Notes: generated by a model from the sequence alone, not told the origin. Shown: positions 17,463 to 27,356, counted from the stretch's first letter. The stretch is DNA of 64,000 nucleotides from Halomonas faecis (GCF_010993975.1 NZ_JAACZO010000052.1:186001-250000); one strand, 5' to 3'. A program made the numbers and translations.

Positions 17463-18381
17463 CGTTGATGCGGGCGACGATCTCGTTGAGGATGGCATCC
17501 GCCCGATCGTTGTCGACCTGGCAGGTGCCGGCATTGCGGTGGCCACCGCCGCCGTACGTCAGGCACAGTTCGCCGACATTGGTGCGGCTCGAGCGGTCCA
17601 GGATCGACTTGCCGATGGCCAGCACGGTGTTCTGTTGCTTCAGGCCCCACATCACGTGGATGGAGATGTTGCACTCGGGGTAGAGCGCATAGATCACGAA
17701 GCGGTTGGTGGCCCAGATGGTCTCCTCGTTGCGCAGATCGAGCACCACCAGGTTGTCGTGCAGCGTGGCGCAGCGACGAATCTGCTCCTTGGCTCGCTCG
17801 CTGTGCTCACGGTACAGCTCGATACGCTCGCCAACGTCGGGCAGCTCGAGAATCTCCTCGATGGTGTGCGCCCGGCAATAATCGATCAGCTTCATCATCA
17901 GCTGATAGTTGGAGATGCGGAAGTTGCGGAAACGACCCAGGCCGGTGCGCGCGTCCATGATGAAGTTGAGTAGCACCCAGCCCTGGGGGTCGAGAATCTC
18001 GTCGCGGGTGAACTGCGCCGAGTCGCCCTTGTCGACGGCTTCCATCATGTCGTCCCAGCGAGCCGGGAAGGCGTCGTGGCCGCCGTAGTGGCGCCATAGT
18101 ACGCGAGCCGCCGAGGGAGCGTCGGGGTCGATGATGTGATTGTCGGCCCGCTCCTCGTTGCGCAGGGTTTCGCTCAGGTGGTGATCGAAAGCGAGGTGGC
18201 AGTCGGGCACATAGGGCAGGTTGGTGGTGATGTCGCGCGAGGTAATGTCGACCTTGCCGTCCTGCATGTCCTTCGGGTGGACGAAGAGGATGTCGTCGAT
18301 CAAGTCCAGGTGCTTGAGCAGGGCGCCGCACACCAGCCCGTCGAAGTCGCTGCGGGTCACCAGCCGGAATCGTTCAGTCAT
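17452..18381 (-). CDS. DHH/DHHA1 family phosphoesterase
   Basis: The 309-residue protein has the DHH-family layout. An N-terminal domain carries SDFDGLVCGALLK and the DHH-type motif AFDHHLSET near residue 62. The C-terminal DHHA1 domain has YGGGGHRNAGT near residue 280, a nucleotide-binding motif. Relatives include exopolyphosphatase-like proteins and nanoRNases, so the substrate could be polyphosphate, short RNA or a cyclic dinucleotide product. It lies downstream of folK on the same strand but with its own ribosome site (AGGAGA before the ATG). Confidence 0.8.
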   Translation of the reverse strand: MTERFRLVTRSDFDGLVCGALLKHLDLIDDILFVHPKDMQDGKVDITSRDITTNLPYVPDCHLAFDHHLSETLRNEERADNHIIDPDAPSAARVLWRHYGGHDAFPARWDDMMEAVDKGDSAQFTRDEILDPQGWVLLNFIMDARTGLGRFRNFRISNYQLMMKLIDYCRAHTIEEILELPDVGERIELYREHSERAKEQIRRCATLHDNLVVLDLRNEETIWATNRFVIYALYPECNISIHVMWGLKQQNTVLAIGKSILDRSSRTNVGELCLTYGGGGHRNAGTCQVDNDRADAILNEIVARINADG

Positions 18382-18406
18382 GTCGTCTCCTGTTCGTTGG
18401 TTGCAT

Positions 18407-18916
18407 CTACCGCGTCAGGGGAGGCTCCCAGTAGAAATCGATGGGCCACAGGCGTTGTTCGCCGGGCTCGAAGTCGCTCCATAGCTCGGCGTAGGTCTGC
18501 CCGAGGCCGGGGTGTTTCCCATCCGGCAGCAGCTCGGCCAGCGGTTGGAGAACGAAGGCATGATGAAGGATTTCGTCGCGGGGCAATTCAACGCCGTCGT
18601 TCACTCCGCTGAGGTCGCCGACGGTGAGCAGGTCGATATCCAGGGTGCGGGGGCTGAACTTGGGGCTGTTCGGGTGGCGCCCATGAGCGGTCTCCAGCCG
18701 TTTGCACCAGGCTTGAAGTTCGCCCACGCGCCAGTCGCTTTCGAAGAGCACCACCAGATTGTAGAAGTTGCGGCCGTCTTCGAAGCCCACCGGTTCGCTT
18801 TCGAAGACGCGCGATACCCGAAGCGGACCGAAGGTCTTGGCCAGGGCGTCCAGGCAGCCGCGCAGATGGCGCTCGCGGTCGATGTTGCTGCCTAGGCTGA
18901 CGCTGATCAGGCGCAT
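18407..18916 (-). CDS. folK: 2-amino-4-hydroxy-6-hydroxymethyldihydropteridine pyrophosphokinase
   Basis: FolK transfers pyrophosphate from ATP to 6-hydroxymethyl-dihydropterin in folate synthesis. The 169 residues include VSLGSNIDRERHL at the N terminus and the signature FSPRTLDIDLLTVGD with the metal-binding aspartates. The C-terminal 25 residues are longer than in E. coli. The ATG at 18916 overlaps the end of folB by 10 bases, giving a tight folB-folK pair. Confidence 0.93.
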   Translation of the reverse strand: MRLISVSLGSNIDRERHLRGCLDALAKTFGPLRVSRVFESEPVGFEDGRNFYNLVVLFESDWRVGELQAWCKRLETAHGRHPNSPKFSPRTLDIDLLTVGDLSGVNDGVELPRDEILHHAFVLQPLAELLPDGKHPGLGQTYAELWSDFEPGEQRLWPIDFYWEPPLTR

Positions 18917-19281
18917 CCGTTGCCCTCCGCAAGAGTGCCGCGTTCGATGCATACTCCCACGGCGCCCGCGTTGGGCACTGCGCCGGGCTTGCGTAGGGTC
19001 AGGCGTAGCCAGGCGACGGCGAATTCGTTGCGCAGCACGTCGGCAAGGCGCTCGGCGAAGGTTTCCACCAGCAAGAAGGCATGGTCGGCGGCAAAGCGGG
19101 CGATACGCTCGCTGATGGCGGCATAGTCCAGGGTTTGGCTCAGGTCGTCGTTCGCCGCCGCCGGCCGGATATCGGTGGCGAGCTCCAGGTCGAGCAGCAG
19201 GCGCTGGGTGATGCGGCGCTCCCAGTCGTAGACTCCGATCACGGTATCCACGCCGAGCGACTCGATCAGTACACGGTCCAT
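18907..19281 (-). CDS. folB: Dihydroneopterin aldolase
   Basis: FolB cleaves dihydroneopterin to 6-hydroxymethyl-dihydropterin, the substrate of FolK encoded next to it. The 124 residues begin MDRVLIESLGVDTVIGVYDWE, of which the glutamate and tyrosine segment is family-typical, and contain TLDYAAIS, FLLVETFAERLA and the C-terminal KPGAVPNAGAVGV. The ATG at 19281 marks the conserved N terminus; the frame is open further upstream without similarity. The gene is divergent from plsY. Confidence 0.93.
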   Translation of the reverse strand: MDRVLIESLGVDTVIGVYDWERRITQRLLLDLELATDIRPAAANDDLSQTLDYAAISERIARFAADHAFLLVETFAERLADVLRNEFAVAWLRLTLRKPGAVPNAGAVGVCIERGTLAEGNGCA

Positions 19282-19577
19282 TCTGGGCGTTCCGGGGCTG
19301 GCTAGGATTGGACGCCGATTGTACGTGAGCCATGGAATGGATGACAGCCGGCCGCTGTTCCCGGTGGGCCGGCCCTGGCAGAATGCGGTGAGGTCCCGCA
19401 GTCGGCCGGGGGCGGCGCCGAGCGTTTGCAGAATCCGGTCTCCCGGCCAATGGCACTCGATCCGATGCGTCAACTGACTCGACATTCGTCTCCTCGGCTC
19501 GATGAGCGTGTCTCGAAATCCGTGTTGGTTGCGACGATCGTGCGAAATCCACAGGTGGCAAAGAGGAGCGAATCCGG

Positions 19578-20165
19578 GTGACAGCGCTCGAGGGGCAGCT
19601 GCCGTGGATGGTGGCGCTGGGCTATCTCAGTGGCTCTTGGCTGGGGGCGCTCAGCGTGTGTCGGCTGGCTGGCCTGGATAGTCCGTTTCACTCCGGTTCC
19701 GGCAATCCGGGCTTTTCCAACGTGCTGCGTCTGCATGGGCCACGCCTGGCATTGGCCACGCTAGTAGTGGATGTCGTCAAGGGCATGCCGGTGCTGTGGC
19801 TGGCCATGGCGCTCGGCTTCCCACCCTGGGCACAGGGGGTGGTGGGGCTGGCCGTTCTGCTCGGGCACAGCTATCCGATATGGTACCGCTTTCATGGCGG
19901 CAAGGGCGTGGCCAGCGCCTTCGGCGTGATGCTGGTGCTGATGCCCGGCGTGGCGCTGGTCTGTGCCATGATGTGGCTGCTGGCGGCCCGCTGGCTGCGT
20001 ACCGCGGCAGTGGCGTCGCTGGTCAGCGCGGGGCTGGCGCCGCTGGCGAGCTTGTGGCTGGCTTCCGACTACGTGCTGGTGGTGATCGCCTTCACGCTGC
20101 TGGTACTGGTGCGCCACCTGCTCAACATTCGCCGCCTGCGTCGGGGCGAGGAGCCGGGGTTATAG
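19578..20165 (+). CDS. plsY: Glycerol-3-phosphate acyltransferase PlsY
   Basis: PlsY acylates glycerol 3-phosphate from acyl-phosphate at the inner membrane, the first step of phospholipid synthesis. The 195 residues form five to six membrane helices. The conserved loops are visible as SGSGNPGFSNVLR at about residue 35 and WYRFHGGKGVASAFG at about residue 105. The first loop reads GFSN where most members have GATN. The GTG at 19578 is the start, preceded by GAGGAG. The 296-base gap to divergent folB holds no other gene. Confidence 0.9.
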   Translation: MTALEGQLPWMVALGYLSGSWLGALSVCRLAGLDSPFHSGSGNPGFSNVLRLHGPRLALATLVVDVVKGMPVLWLAMALGFPPWAQGVVGLAVLLGHSYPIWYRFHGGKGVASAFGVMLVLMPGVALVCAMMWLLAARWLRTAAVASLVSAGLAPLASLWLASDYVLVVIAFTLLVLVRHLLNIRRLRRGEEPGL

Positions 20166-20288
20166 CCCGGAGCTGGAAGAGCCCGGACTGCGTCCGGGAG
20201 CTGGAAGAACGCCCGCTGCGCGGGCTTAAGCTGGAAGCTAGAAGAAAAGGCTTGACACCTTGGGTGGCGAATTCCAGCTTCCAGCTTA
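20166..20288. repeat. AGCTGGAAG hairpin repeat array between plsY and tsaD
   Basis: The gap between two convergent genes holds three plus-strand copies of AGCTGGAAG. Two of them are followed by short stems with a TGC loop: CCCGGAC/GTCCGGG at 20182-20198 and GCCCGC/GCGGGC at 20211-20225. A larger inverted repeat pairs TAAGCTGGAAGCT (20227-20239) with AGCTTCCAGCTTA (20276-20288) and covers the tsaD stop codon. It may act as a two-way terminator or be a dispersed satellite. Confidence 0.7.
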
Positions 20289-21314
20289 CGGCTCCCGAAG
20301 GGTCTCCAACGGCCAGCGCGGCACCGCCTGCATGATGCCGGGGTCGTCGCGCTCACCGGCCACCAGGCGTTGCGCTCCCACATAGGCGATCATGGCACCG
20401 TTGTCGGTGCAGAAACGCCCGCGTGGGTAGTAGGCGCGGGCTCCGCGCTTTTCGCATGCCGCCGCGAGGCGTTCGCGCAGCCTCGCGTTGGCGCTCACGC
20501 CGCCGGCCACCACCAGTCGCTTCAGGCCGGTGTCGTCCAACGCGCGGCGACACTTGATCGCTAGGGTGTCGACCACTGCCTCCTCGAAGGCACGCGCCAC
20601 ATCGGCGCGTGCCTGGCCGTCGAGCGCTCCGGCGGCCTCGAGTTCGCGAATGGCCGTGAGCGTGTGCGTCTTGAGCCCCGAGAAGCTGAAATCCAGACCC
20701 GGCCGGTCGGTCATCGGTCGCGGAAAGCGGAAGCGCGTCGGGTCTCCCACTGCAGCCAGCTTCGCCACCTGCGGGCCGCCGGGATAGTCGAGTCCCAGCA
20801 TCTTGGCTGCCTTGTCGAAGGCTTCTCCCGCGGCGTCGTCCACCGATTCGCCGAGCAGCCGATAGCGACCCAACCCCTCCACCGCGACGAGCTGCGTATG
20901 CCCGCCGGAAACCAGCAGGGCAACGAAGGGAAAATCAGGCGACTCCGGCTCCAGCATCGGTGCCAGCAGGTGGCCTTCCATGTGGTGCACACCCAGCACA
21001 GGAATCCCCAGGGCGCGGGCCATGCCGTGCGCGGTGCTGGCGCCCACCATCAGTGCGCCTACCAGGCCGGGACCGGCGGTGTAGGCGATGGCGTCGAGCT
21101 GGACTCGCGTCAGGCCGGCGTCGTCGAGTACCTGCTGGATCAGCGGTAGTAGCCGCCGGGTGTGGTCCCGGGAGGCGAGCTCCGGCACCACACCGCCGTA
21201 TTCGGCGTGCATGGCCACCTGACTATAGAGGGCGTCGGCGGTGAGGCCGTGTTCGGTGTCATAGAGGGCGACGCCGGTCTCGTCGCAGGATGTTTCGATC
21301 CCGAGGACTCGCAT
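20286..21314 (-). CDS. tsaD: tRNA N6-adenosine threonylcarbamoyltransferase
   Basis: TsaD transfers the threonylcarbamoyl group from TC-AMP to A37 of ANN-decoding tRNAs, with TsaB and TsaE. The 342 residues are an ASKHA-fold protein with [15 protein letters not shown] at the N terminus, the metal-binding HHMEGH near residue 112, and the C-terminal [11 protein letters not shown]. The ATG at 21314 starts the conserved sequence; upstream in-frame codons are not conserved. In many gammaproteobacteria tsaD is adjacent to rpsU; here 6.4 kb of signalling genes lie between them. Confidence 0.96.
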   Translation of the reverse strand: MRVLGIETSCDETGVALYDTEHGLTADALYSQVAMHAEYGGVVPELASRDHTRRLLPLIQQVLDDAGLTRVQLDAIAYTAGPGLVGALMVGASTAHGMARALGIPVLGVHHMEGHLLAPMLEPESPDFPFVALLVSGGHTQLVAVEGLGRYRLLGESVDDAAGEAFDKAAKMLGLDYPGGPQVAKLAAVGDPTRFRFPRPMTDRPGLDFSFSGLKTHTLTAIRELEAAGALDGQARADVARAFEEAVVDTLAIKCRRALDDTGLKRLVVAGGVSANARLRERLAAACEKRGARAYYPRGRFCTDNGAMIAYVGAQRLVAGERDDPGIMQAVPRWPLETLREP

Positions 21315-21573
21315 GGAACGCTCTCGCGCCAGTAAAAAGGCCATTCTAGCAAAGCCGCGCCACCCACGCTGCCGCTTGCCCTGATCGCATGCGTCCTATC
21401 GTGAGGGTTCATTGTGTGCGGTGTGGGGCTGAAAGGAGCATTGTATTAGCCATAGTTGATCTGTGTCATGCGGCCTGTTTGACAATCGCATACGCTGCGT
21501 GATGGGGAGACCTAAATATAGATGAAATGACAACAATATCGTGGCACCCACTGGGGTGTCGCAAGGGGGCGAG

Positions 21574-23562
21574 ATGTATTTCTTTAGAGATATTTCAATT
21601 GGTTATAAGATATTGTTGGCACTAATGTTGCCGTTGCTGGCCATGGGGGGATTTGCTGGATTGCAGTTGATGGAGCGTCAGAGTGTGGTCAGCGACATGG
21701 GCCAACTGCACGGTTTGACCAGGCTGGCGCTGACTGCTGGGGACCTTGTTCATGAGCTGCAGCGAGAGCGCGGTGGCACGGCGATTTTCATTGGTACGCA
21801 AGGTGATCGGTTCGTTACTGAACTGCGGGAGCAGCGAGAGCGAACCGATCGCCGTGTCACGCTGTTCCAGGAACGATTAAAGGCATTGGGCGGCCCCACT
21901 GGCGATGCGCAAACCAGACAGCTGATCGAGGGTGTGCAAGACGGGCTATCCGGCATGGCCGCACTGCGGCACCAGGTGGATGAGCTGAGTGCCACCGCCG
22001 GTCAGGCATCGGATCAGTACACGGAGCTGAATACTGAATTGATCAGCATCGTGGGCCAGCTTAGCCATGACACGGATGAGGCGCAGACCACGCGCTCTCT
22101 GGCGGCCTACTACAGTCTTTTGCGTGCCAAGGAGCTGGCTGGGATCGAGCGTGCACGCTTGTCCCTGGCCTTTGGTAGGGATCGTATCGGTGCCGATGAG
22201 TATCAGCACTTCGTCTCTCTGATCGGTGCCCAGGAGGCCCAACTGGACACTTTCCGGATTCTGGCCACGGCTGAGCAGCGCGTGCTGCTGCGTGAGACGT
22301 TGGCCGAAGCACCGGTCGAGCGGTTGGAAGGTCTGCGGAAGGCGGTTCTGCACAGTGAGTCGCGACAGGCGTTTGGCGTGGATCCCGAGGTCTGGTTCGA
22401 GCAGCAATCGGTGAAGATCGATCGTCTCAAGGACGTTGAGGACGACCTGGCGGAGAGCGTGCTGACATCGGTGCAAGGGTTGCGTGATGCGGCCAAGCAG
22501 GAGCTGGTCGGAAACGGTGTGATTGCCGGCGGTGTGGCGGGATTGGCGCTCCTGGTGGCGGTGCTGATTGGTCGCAGTACGGTGCTGCGGCTGCGCCAGA
22601 CGGCCCAGGCCATGCGCGAGATTGCCGAGGGCGACGGTGATCTGACACGGCGCCTGAGCGTGACGCATCAGGATGAAATCGGCACGCTGGCAATACAGTT
22701 CAATGCCTTTGCGGCGAGGATGCAGGAGCTGCTGCTGGAGGTCAAAGGCAGTGCCCAACGTGTCCATGCAGCCGCTGAGGAAATCGCTCACGGCAGCGAA
22801 TCCCTGGCGGCCCGCACGGAACAGGAGGCATCGAGCCTGCAGGAAACGTCGGCTTCCATGGAGCAGATCACCGCGACGGTCAACCAAAGTGCCGAATCGG
22901 CACAGCAGGCCAATGAGCTGGCGCTGTCGGCCGCAGTGGTGGCGCGCAAGGGGGAGGCGGCCATGGAAGAGGTGGGCGGTACCATGACGGACATCAATGC
23001 CTCTGCTGCGCGCATTGCCGAAATAATTACGCTGATCGACAACATCGCATTTCAGACCAACATTCTGGCGTTGAATGCCTCGGTAGAGGCGGCGCGTGCC
23101 AGCGAGCACGGGCGTGGTTTTGCCGTGGTGGCGCAAGAAGTGCGCGTGCTGGCCAGTCGCAGCACCGATGCTGCAAGGGAAATACGTCAGCTTATCGAAG
23201 CCTCGGTGGAGCACACCCAGGATGGTGCCCAGATCGTGCAACACGCTGGAAGGACCATGCAGGACATGGTCCATAGCGTCGAACGGGTCAATTCCGTGAT
23301 TGCCGAAATCAGTGCCGGCGCCCGTGAGCAGAGCGTAGGCATCAGCCAAGTCAATCAGGCCGTCAGCGAGTTGGATGGCAACACCCAGCGCAATGTTGCC
23401 CTGGTGGAGCAGGCCTCTTCTGCAGCGGCCGAAATGCGCGAAGAGTCGGAGCACCTCAACGCACTGATGGGCGGATTCGTTCTGGACCGCCGCGATCCCG
23501 CGAAGTCAGAGCCGGTAACCCATCCCGAAACCCTAGCCGCAGTGCTAGCGGAGCCCGCTTAG
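21574..23562 (+). CDS. Methyl-accepting chemotaxis protein with NIT sensor domain
   Basis: This inner-membrane chemoreceptor would control the CheA kinase. Of its 662 residues, the first helix is at about 10-30. The periplasmic part (about 35-310) starts with LVHELQRERGGTAIFIG, the mark of the nitrate/nitrite-sensing NIT domain. The second helix is at about 312-333, HAMP at about 335-390, and the signalling hairpin tip NIAFQTNILALNASVEAA at about 490. No C-terminal receptor-tethering pentapeptide is seen. The ATG at 21574 has an AAGGGGG site. The first 60 bases and the upstream gap are richer in A and T than the neighbours, which hints at acquisition by transfer. Confidence 0.9.
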   Translation: MYFFRDISIGYKILLALMLPLLAMGGFAGLQLMERQSVVSDMGQLHGLTRLALTAGDLVHELQRERGGTAIFIGTQGDRFVTELREQRERTDRRVTLFQERLKALGGPTGDAQTRQLIEGVQDGLSGMAALRHQVDELSATAGQASDQYTELNTELISIVGQLSHDTDEAQTTRSLAAYYSLLRAKELAGIERARLSLAFGRDRIGADEYQHFVSLIGAQEAQLDTFRILATAEQRVLLRETLAEAPVERLEGLRKAVLHSESRQAFGVDPEVWFEQQSVKIDRLKDVEDDLAESVLTSVQGLRDAAKQELVGNGVIAGGVAGLALLVAVLIGRSTVLRLRQTAQAMREIAEGDGDLTRRLSVTHQDEIGTLAIQFNAFAARMQELLLEVKGSAQRVHAAAEEIAHGSESLAARTEQEASSLQETSASMEQITATVNQSAESAQQANELALSAAVVARKGEAAMEEVGGTMTDINASAARIAEIITLIDNIAFQTNILALNASVEAARASEHGRGFAVVAQEVRVLASRSTDAAREIRQLIEASVEHTQDGAQIVQHAGRTMQDMVHSVERVNSVIAEISAGAREQSVGISQVNQAVSELDGNTQRNVALVEQASSAAAEMREESEHLNALMGGFVLDRRDPAKSEPVTHPETLAAVLAEPA

Positions 23563-23574
23563 GCGTTGCTCCCG

Positions 23575-23621
23575 CTGAGCCACGGGCATTCACCATTCGA
23601 TGGACGAAGCTCGTGGCTCAG
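23575..23621. repeat. Inverted repeat between the chemoreceptor and GGDEF-EAL genes
   Basis: Ten-base arms CTGAGCCACG (23575-23584) and CGTGGCTCAG (23612-23621) flank a 27-base loop in the gap between convergent genes. A second short stem, TGCCTT/AAGGCA at 23622-23640, follows directly. Either could end transcription, but neither has a long T run. Confidence 0.45.
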
Positions 23622-23672
23622 TGCCTTAGGCGAAAAGGCAAGTTGCCCGGCCAATCTGGGAGCGGCGGGATG

Positions 23673-26600
23673 TCAGCGGCAGTGGGCGTCGCAGAGTTCA
23701 TCGTCGTTGGCCGTGGCCAGCGAGAAAGCGGCCTGGACCCGTTCTTGCAGTTCCTCGCCACGACACCCTTTGTTCAGCCAGCCGTGGAGCTGGCCGCGGT
23801 CGCTGGCATCGACTGCCTGGTCGGCATCCGGCGCTCCGGCCAGGGCCAGGCGGGCGATTTCGGGGTAGAGAGCCTGGACCCGCTCCACAAATTCGAGCCC
23901 GGGCATGTCCGGCAGGGAGATGTCGCCGATCACCACGCGTATGGCGTTGAGCGCGAGCAGGTCGAAGGCCGTCTCCACGTCGGTGGCGGTCAATGTCCGG
24001 TAGCCGGCGTCACGCAGCGGACGGCACAGCGCTTCCAGCGCTTCTTCGTCAGGGGTCACCAACAGCAGCGAACGGCCGCCGAGCGAGTGGGCGTCGGTGG
24101 CTATCGTCAGGCGACGCTGCTCCCTGAACAGTCGCTCCATGTCCGCCGCCGGCAAGGGGCGACTGAACAGGTAGCCTTGCAGCTGGTCGCAGTGGCGTCG
24201 ACGCAAGTAGGCGGCCTGGGCTTCGGTTTCCACCCCCTCGGCGACGACCTGGAGGCGCAGTCCTTGCCCCATGGCGATGATGGTCTGGGCGATGGAGGCC
24301 TCATCCGGCGAGGTGGTGATGTTGGTGATGAAGCTGCGGTCGATCTTCAGGGTGTCGAAAGGGAAGCGGCGAAGGTACGCCAGGCTGGAATAGCCGGTAC
24401 CGAAATCGTCCACGGCCAGGCGCACGCCCAGACTCTTGAGCTCGTTGAGCACGGCGATGGTCTCTTCGGGATGCTCCATTACCGCGCTTTCGGTCAGCTC
24501 CAGTTCCAGCAAGGCGGGGTCGAGTCCTGTATCGGCGAGGATTCTGCCGACGGTGGCCGTCAGGTCCGGCTGCTGCAGTTGCCGGGCGGAAAGGTTGACC
24601 GCCATGACTAGCGGCGGTTGGCCTTGCTGCTGCCAGGCCTGGCCCTGGCGACACGCCTCGCGCAGTGCCCACTCGCCGAGCGGCTGGATCAGCCCGGTCT
24701 CCTCGGCAATCGGGATGAAGTGCATGGGGGAGACATTGCCCTCGCTGGGATGATGCCAGCGGGCGAGCGCTTCCACACCCACCACTTCGCCGCTGGCGAA
24801 GTCGACCTTGGGCTGGTAGTGCAGTTCGAGCGCGTTTCGCTCAAGGGCACGCCGCAGGTCTTGCTCCAGGGCCAGGCGCTGCAGGGCCGACGCATTGAGG
24901 TCCTCGGTGAAGAAGCGGAACGCTTTCTGACCTTCACGTGCCGCCATGTGCTGGGCGGTGGTGGCGTTGCTGAGCAGGGTTTCGAGATCCTCGCCGTCCC
25001 GCGGCAGGACGCTGATGCCGCCGTGCATGTTGATGTGCAGTTCATGCCCCTCGATGCACATGGGGCGGACAACGGCATCGATCATGCGCTGGGCAACGGC
25101 GGCGATGCCGTCATGGTGCGGGGCGTCGGCCAGGATGACCACGAATTCGTCGCCGGCATAGCGGGCGACGGTGTCCCGGTCGCGGGCACATTCGCCCAGC
25201 CGCTGGCCGACGGTTTGCAGTACTTGGTCGCCGACCCGGTGTCCCAGGCTGTCATTGATCAAGTGGAAGCGGCTGATGTCGAGCGACAGCAGGGCGACCT
25301 GCCGGTCTCGCTGCAGGCTGTGGCGTGCCATCTCGTCGAAGCGTCTGGCCAGCAGCGTACGGTTGGGCAGGTTCGTCAGATCGTCGTAGTAGGCGAGGAA
25401 GTTGATCTGCTCCTCCATCTGCTTGCGTTCGCTGATGTCGTAATGAATGCCCACGAAGTGAGTGATGATGCCATGCTGGTTGCGTACCGGACTGATCGAG
25501 GCCAGTTCCCAGAAGGCCTGGCCGTTCTTGCGCCGGCTGAGTATCTCTCCCTCCCAAACCTTGCCCTGCTGAAGGGTGCGGCGCAGGTTGCGGTACTGGC
25601 GCCGGGGAAGCCGGCCGGGTTCCAGCAGGTGAATCCGCCGACCCTTGATCTCCTCGGGGCGGTAGCCGGTGGTGCGGGTGAACTGCGGGTTGACGTATTC
25701 GGTGATGCCGTTGGCATCGGTGATGACGATCGAACTGACGCTCTGGTCGATGGCCTGGTTGAGCTTCCTGAGCTCCTGCTCGGCACGAATCCGCTCGCTG
25801 ACGTCCCGGCCGTTGGCCACGTAGTGGGTGATCTCACCGAGCTCGTCGTACAATGGCGAAACCGCTATCTCTTCATAATACGGCTGGCCGCTGGCCGACA
25901 GGTTGATGAGGGTGGCGCGGAAGGGTTCGCCATCCGCCATGGCGTTGCGGAACCCCTGGTAGAGTTCGGGGGAGTTCCGCTCGTGGCTTTTCAGTATGCG
26001 TGCGTTCAGCCCGATGATGTCGTCGCGGCGGTAGCCACGCAGTCGTTCGAAGGCGCCGTTGACGTATTGGATCGTGCGGTGGCGGTCGGTGATGATGACC
26101 GAATCCGCACTCTGCTCCATGGCATGGGAGATCTTCCGCAGCTCCACCTCGGTGGCTTCGCGCCGCGTGATGTCGTCGATCAGGTGGGTGCGCAGGTGCT
26201 CGAAGGCGTGCGCCAGGGTGCCGATCTCATCGTTGCGGAAGGGGGGAAGCGGTGTCTCGAGGCAGCCACCTGCCACCCGGTTCACCGAGGTTTCGAGCCG
26301 CTCGAGCGGCTGCAGGATGCGGCGGCGAATGGACCAGACGGCGACGAGAAACACGCTGATCGCCGTCAGGATCGAGAAGGCGACCAGGGTTGCCGAGAGC
26401 ACGGTGTGGTTGTGTAGTCGTTCCAGGCTGGCCTCGAAGTGCTCGCTGACGGTCTCGGAGAGCGCCAGTACCGTGTCGATGCCGGTCGTGGCCCGCTGGT
26501 ACCATTCGGCGGCGCTGACCGGGTAGGGAGCCTGCCGGCGGCTGGCTGCATGGACGGCCTGGCGCAGCGCCTGATAGTCACCCAGGAAGCCCGCTTCGAG

Positions 26601-27356
26601 TGCGTCGCGTGCCGCAGCCAGCTCAGGGGTATCCGGCAGCTGTCGGATGAGGGTGTCGGCACGTTCGAGCGAGGCGTCGACGATGTCGCGGTAGCGCTCC
26701 AGCAACTCCAGGTCGGCGGCGTTGAGTGGCCGGTTCTGGGCGATGGCCGCTCCGATGATGGCCCGCTCGCGTCCGGCGTGCTCGCTGACGTTGAACAGCA
26801 CCTCCCTGATCACCGGGTTGGCGGTGTGGGAATAGAGGTTGCCGGGCATGGGGTGAGTGGTGGCGTCGCGCAGGTCCGACAATGCCTGGATATGACGCGT
26901 TGCCAGGGCGATCCATTGTTTCTCGTCGGCGGGTGCCGCCGCGCCGGCGAGACGTCGATCGACCTGGAGGCGTGCCGTTTCCAGCGCCTCTCGATGCTGG
27001 GTCAGCCGTTGCAGGCTGCGCGCCAGCGGGTGGGCGTTATCGGCACTAGCAAGCGGTGAAGCGGTCGAGAGAATGGCGCCATAGAGTTCGTCGCCGTTGC
27101 GCCGTTGCTGGGCCATTTCGTAGAGCATGTCGGGGTTGGCCCCGGCGGGGTTCGAGAGGATTGCGGCGGTGATGCCGCGCTCCATGGCCATGATGCCGCT
27201 GGCGCGCAGGGAAAGGTCGGCTATGCGATGGCTTTGGTGTACCCACTGGGCCGCATCCCGCTTGGCGCGGATCTCGCGGACTTCCCAGCTCGAGCCGACC
27301 AGAATCAGCACCCCCAACAGGGTCAACAGGGTGATCAGGAGGTTGCGAATGGTCAT
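23673..27356 (-). CDS. Sensor protein with HAMP, two PAS, GGDEF, EAL and receiver-like domains
   Basis: This 1227-residue membrane protein would make and/or degrade cyclic di-GMP. Reading from the N terminus: helix at about 3-25; a periplasmic sensor of about 290 residues with MAMERGITAAILSNP, NIT-like; helix at about 320-340; HAMP; PAS at about 400-520; PAS at about 525-645; GGDEF at about 660-820; EAL at about 845-1090. A degenerate receiver domain ends the protein, with VVIGDISLPDMPGLE at about 1150. The GGDEF signature is AGDEF, an allowed variant, and EAL-type residues (VEALARWH, DDFGTGYSS) look complete. The start is uncertain, because neither ATG 27356 nor ATG 27383 has a good ribosome site. 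Confidence 0.88.
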   Translation of the reverse strand: MTIRNLLITLLTLLGVLILVGSSWEVREIRAKRDAAQWVHQSHRIADLSLRASGIMAMERGITAAILSNPAGANPDMLYEMAQQRRNGDELYGAILSTASPLASADNAHPLARSLQRLTQHREALETARLQVDRRLAGAAAPADEKQWIALATRHIQALSDLRDATTHPMPGNLYSHTANPVIREVLFNVSEHAGRERAIIGAAIAQNRPLNAADLELLERYRDIVDASLERADTLIRQLPDTPELAAARDALEAGFLGDYQALRQAVHAASRRQAPYPVSAAEWYQRATTGIDTVLALSETVSEHFEASLERLHNHTVLSATLVAFSILTAISVFLVAVWSIRRRILQPLERLETSVNRVAGGCLETPLPPFRNDEIGTLAHAFEHLRTHLIDDITRREATEVELRKISHAMEQSADSVIITDRHRTIQYVNGAFERLRGYRRDDIIGLNARILKSHERNSPELYQGFRNAMADGEPFRATLINLSASGQPYYEEIAVSPLYDELGEITHYVANGRDVSERIRAEQELRKLNQAIDQSVSSIVITDANGITEYVNPQFTRTTGYRPEEIKGRRIHLLEPGRLPRRQYRNLRRTLQQGKVWEGEILSRRKNGQAFWELASISPVRNQHGIITHFVGIHYDISERKQMEEQINFLAYYDDLTNLPNRTLLARRFDEMARHSLQRDRQVALLSLDISRFHLINDSLGHRVGDQVLQTVGQRLGECARDRDTVARYAGDEFVVILADAPHHDGIAAVAQRMIDAVVRPMCIEGHELHINMHGGISVLPRDGEDLETLLSNATTAQHMAAREGQKAFRFFTEDLNASALQRLALEQDLRRALERNALELHYQPKVDFASGEVVGVEALARWHHPSEGNVSPMHFIPIAEETGLIQPLGEWALREACRQGQAWQQQGQPPLVMAVNLSARQLQQPDLTATVGRILADTGLDPALLELELTESAVMEHPEETIAVLNELKSLGVRLAVDDFGTGYSSLAYLRRFPFDTLKIDRSFITNITTSPDEASIAQTIIAMGQGLRLQVVAEGVETEAQAAYLRRRHCDQLQGYLFSRPLPAADMERLFREQRRLTIATDAHSLGGRSLLLVTPDEEALEALCRPLRDAGYRTLTATDVETAFDLLALNAIRVVIGDISLPDMPGLEFVERVQALYPEIARLALAGAPDADQAVDASDRGQLHGWLNKGCRGEELQERVQAAFSLATANDDELCDAHCR

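Noticed and set aside
24618-26417. A 600-codon plus-strand frame inside the GGDEF-EAL gene.
   Set aside because: It is antisense to clear PAS and GGDEF domains. The protein reads as histidine/glycine/aspartate-rich shadow sequence without domains.
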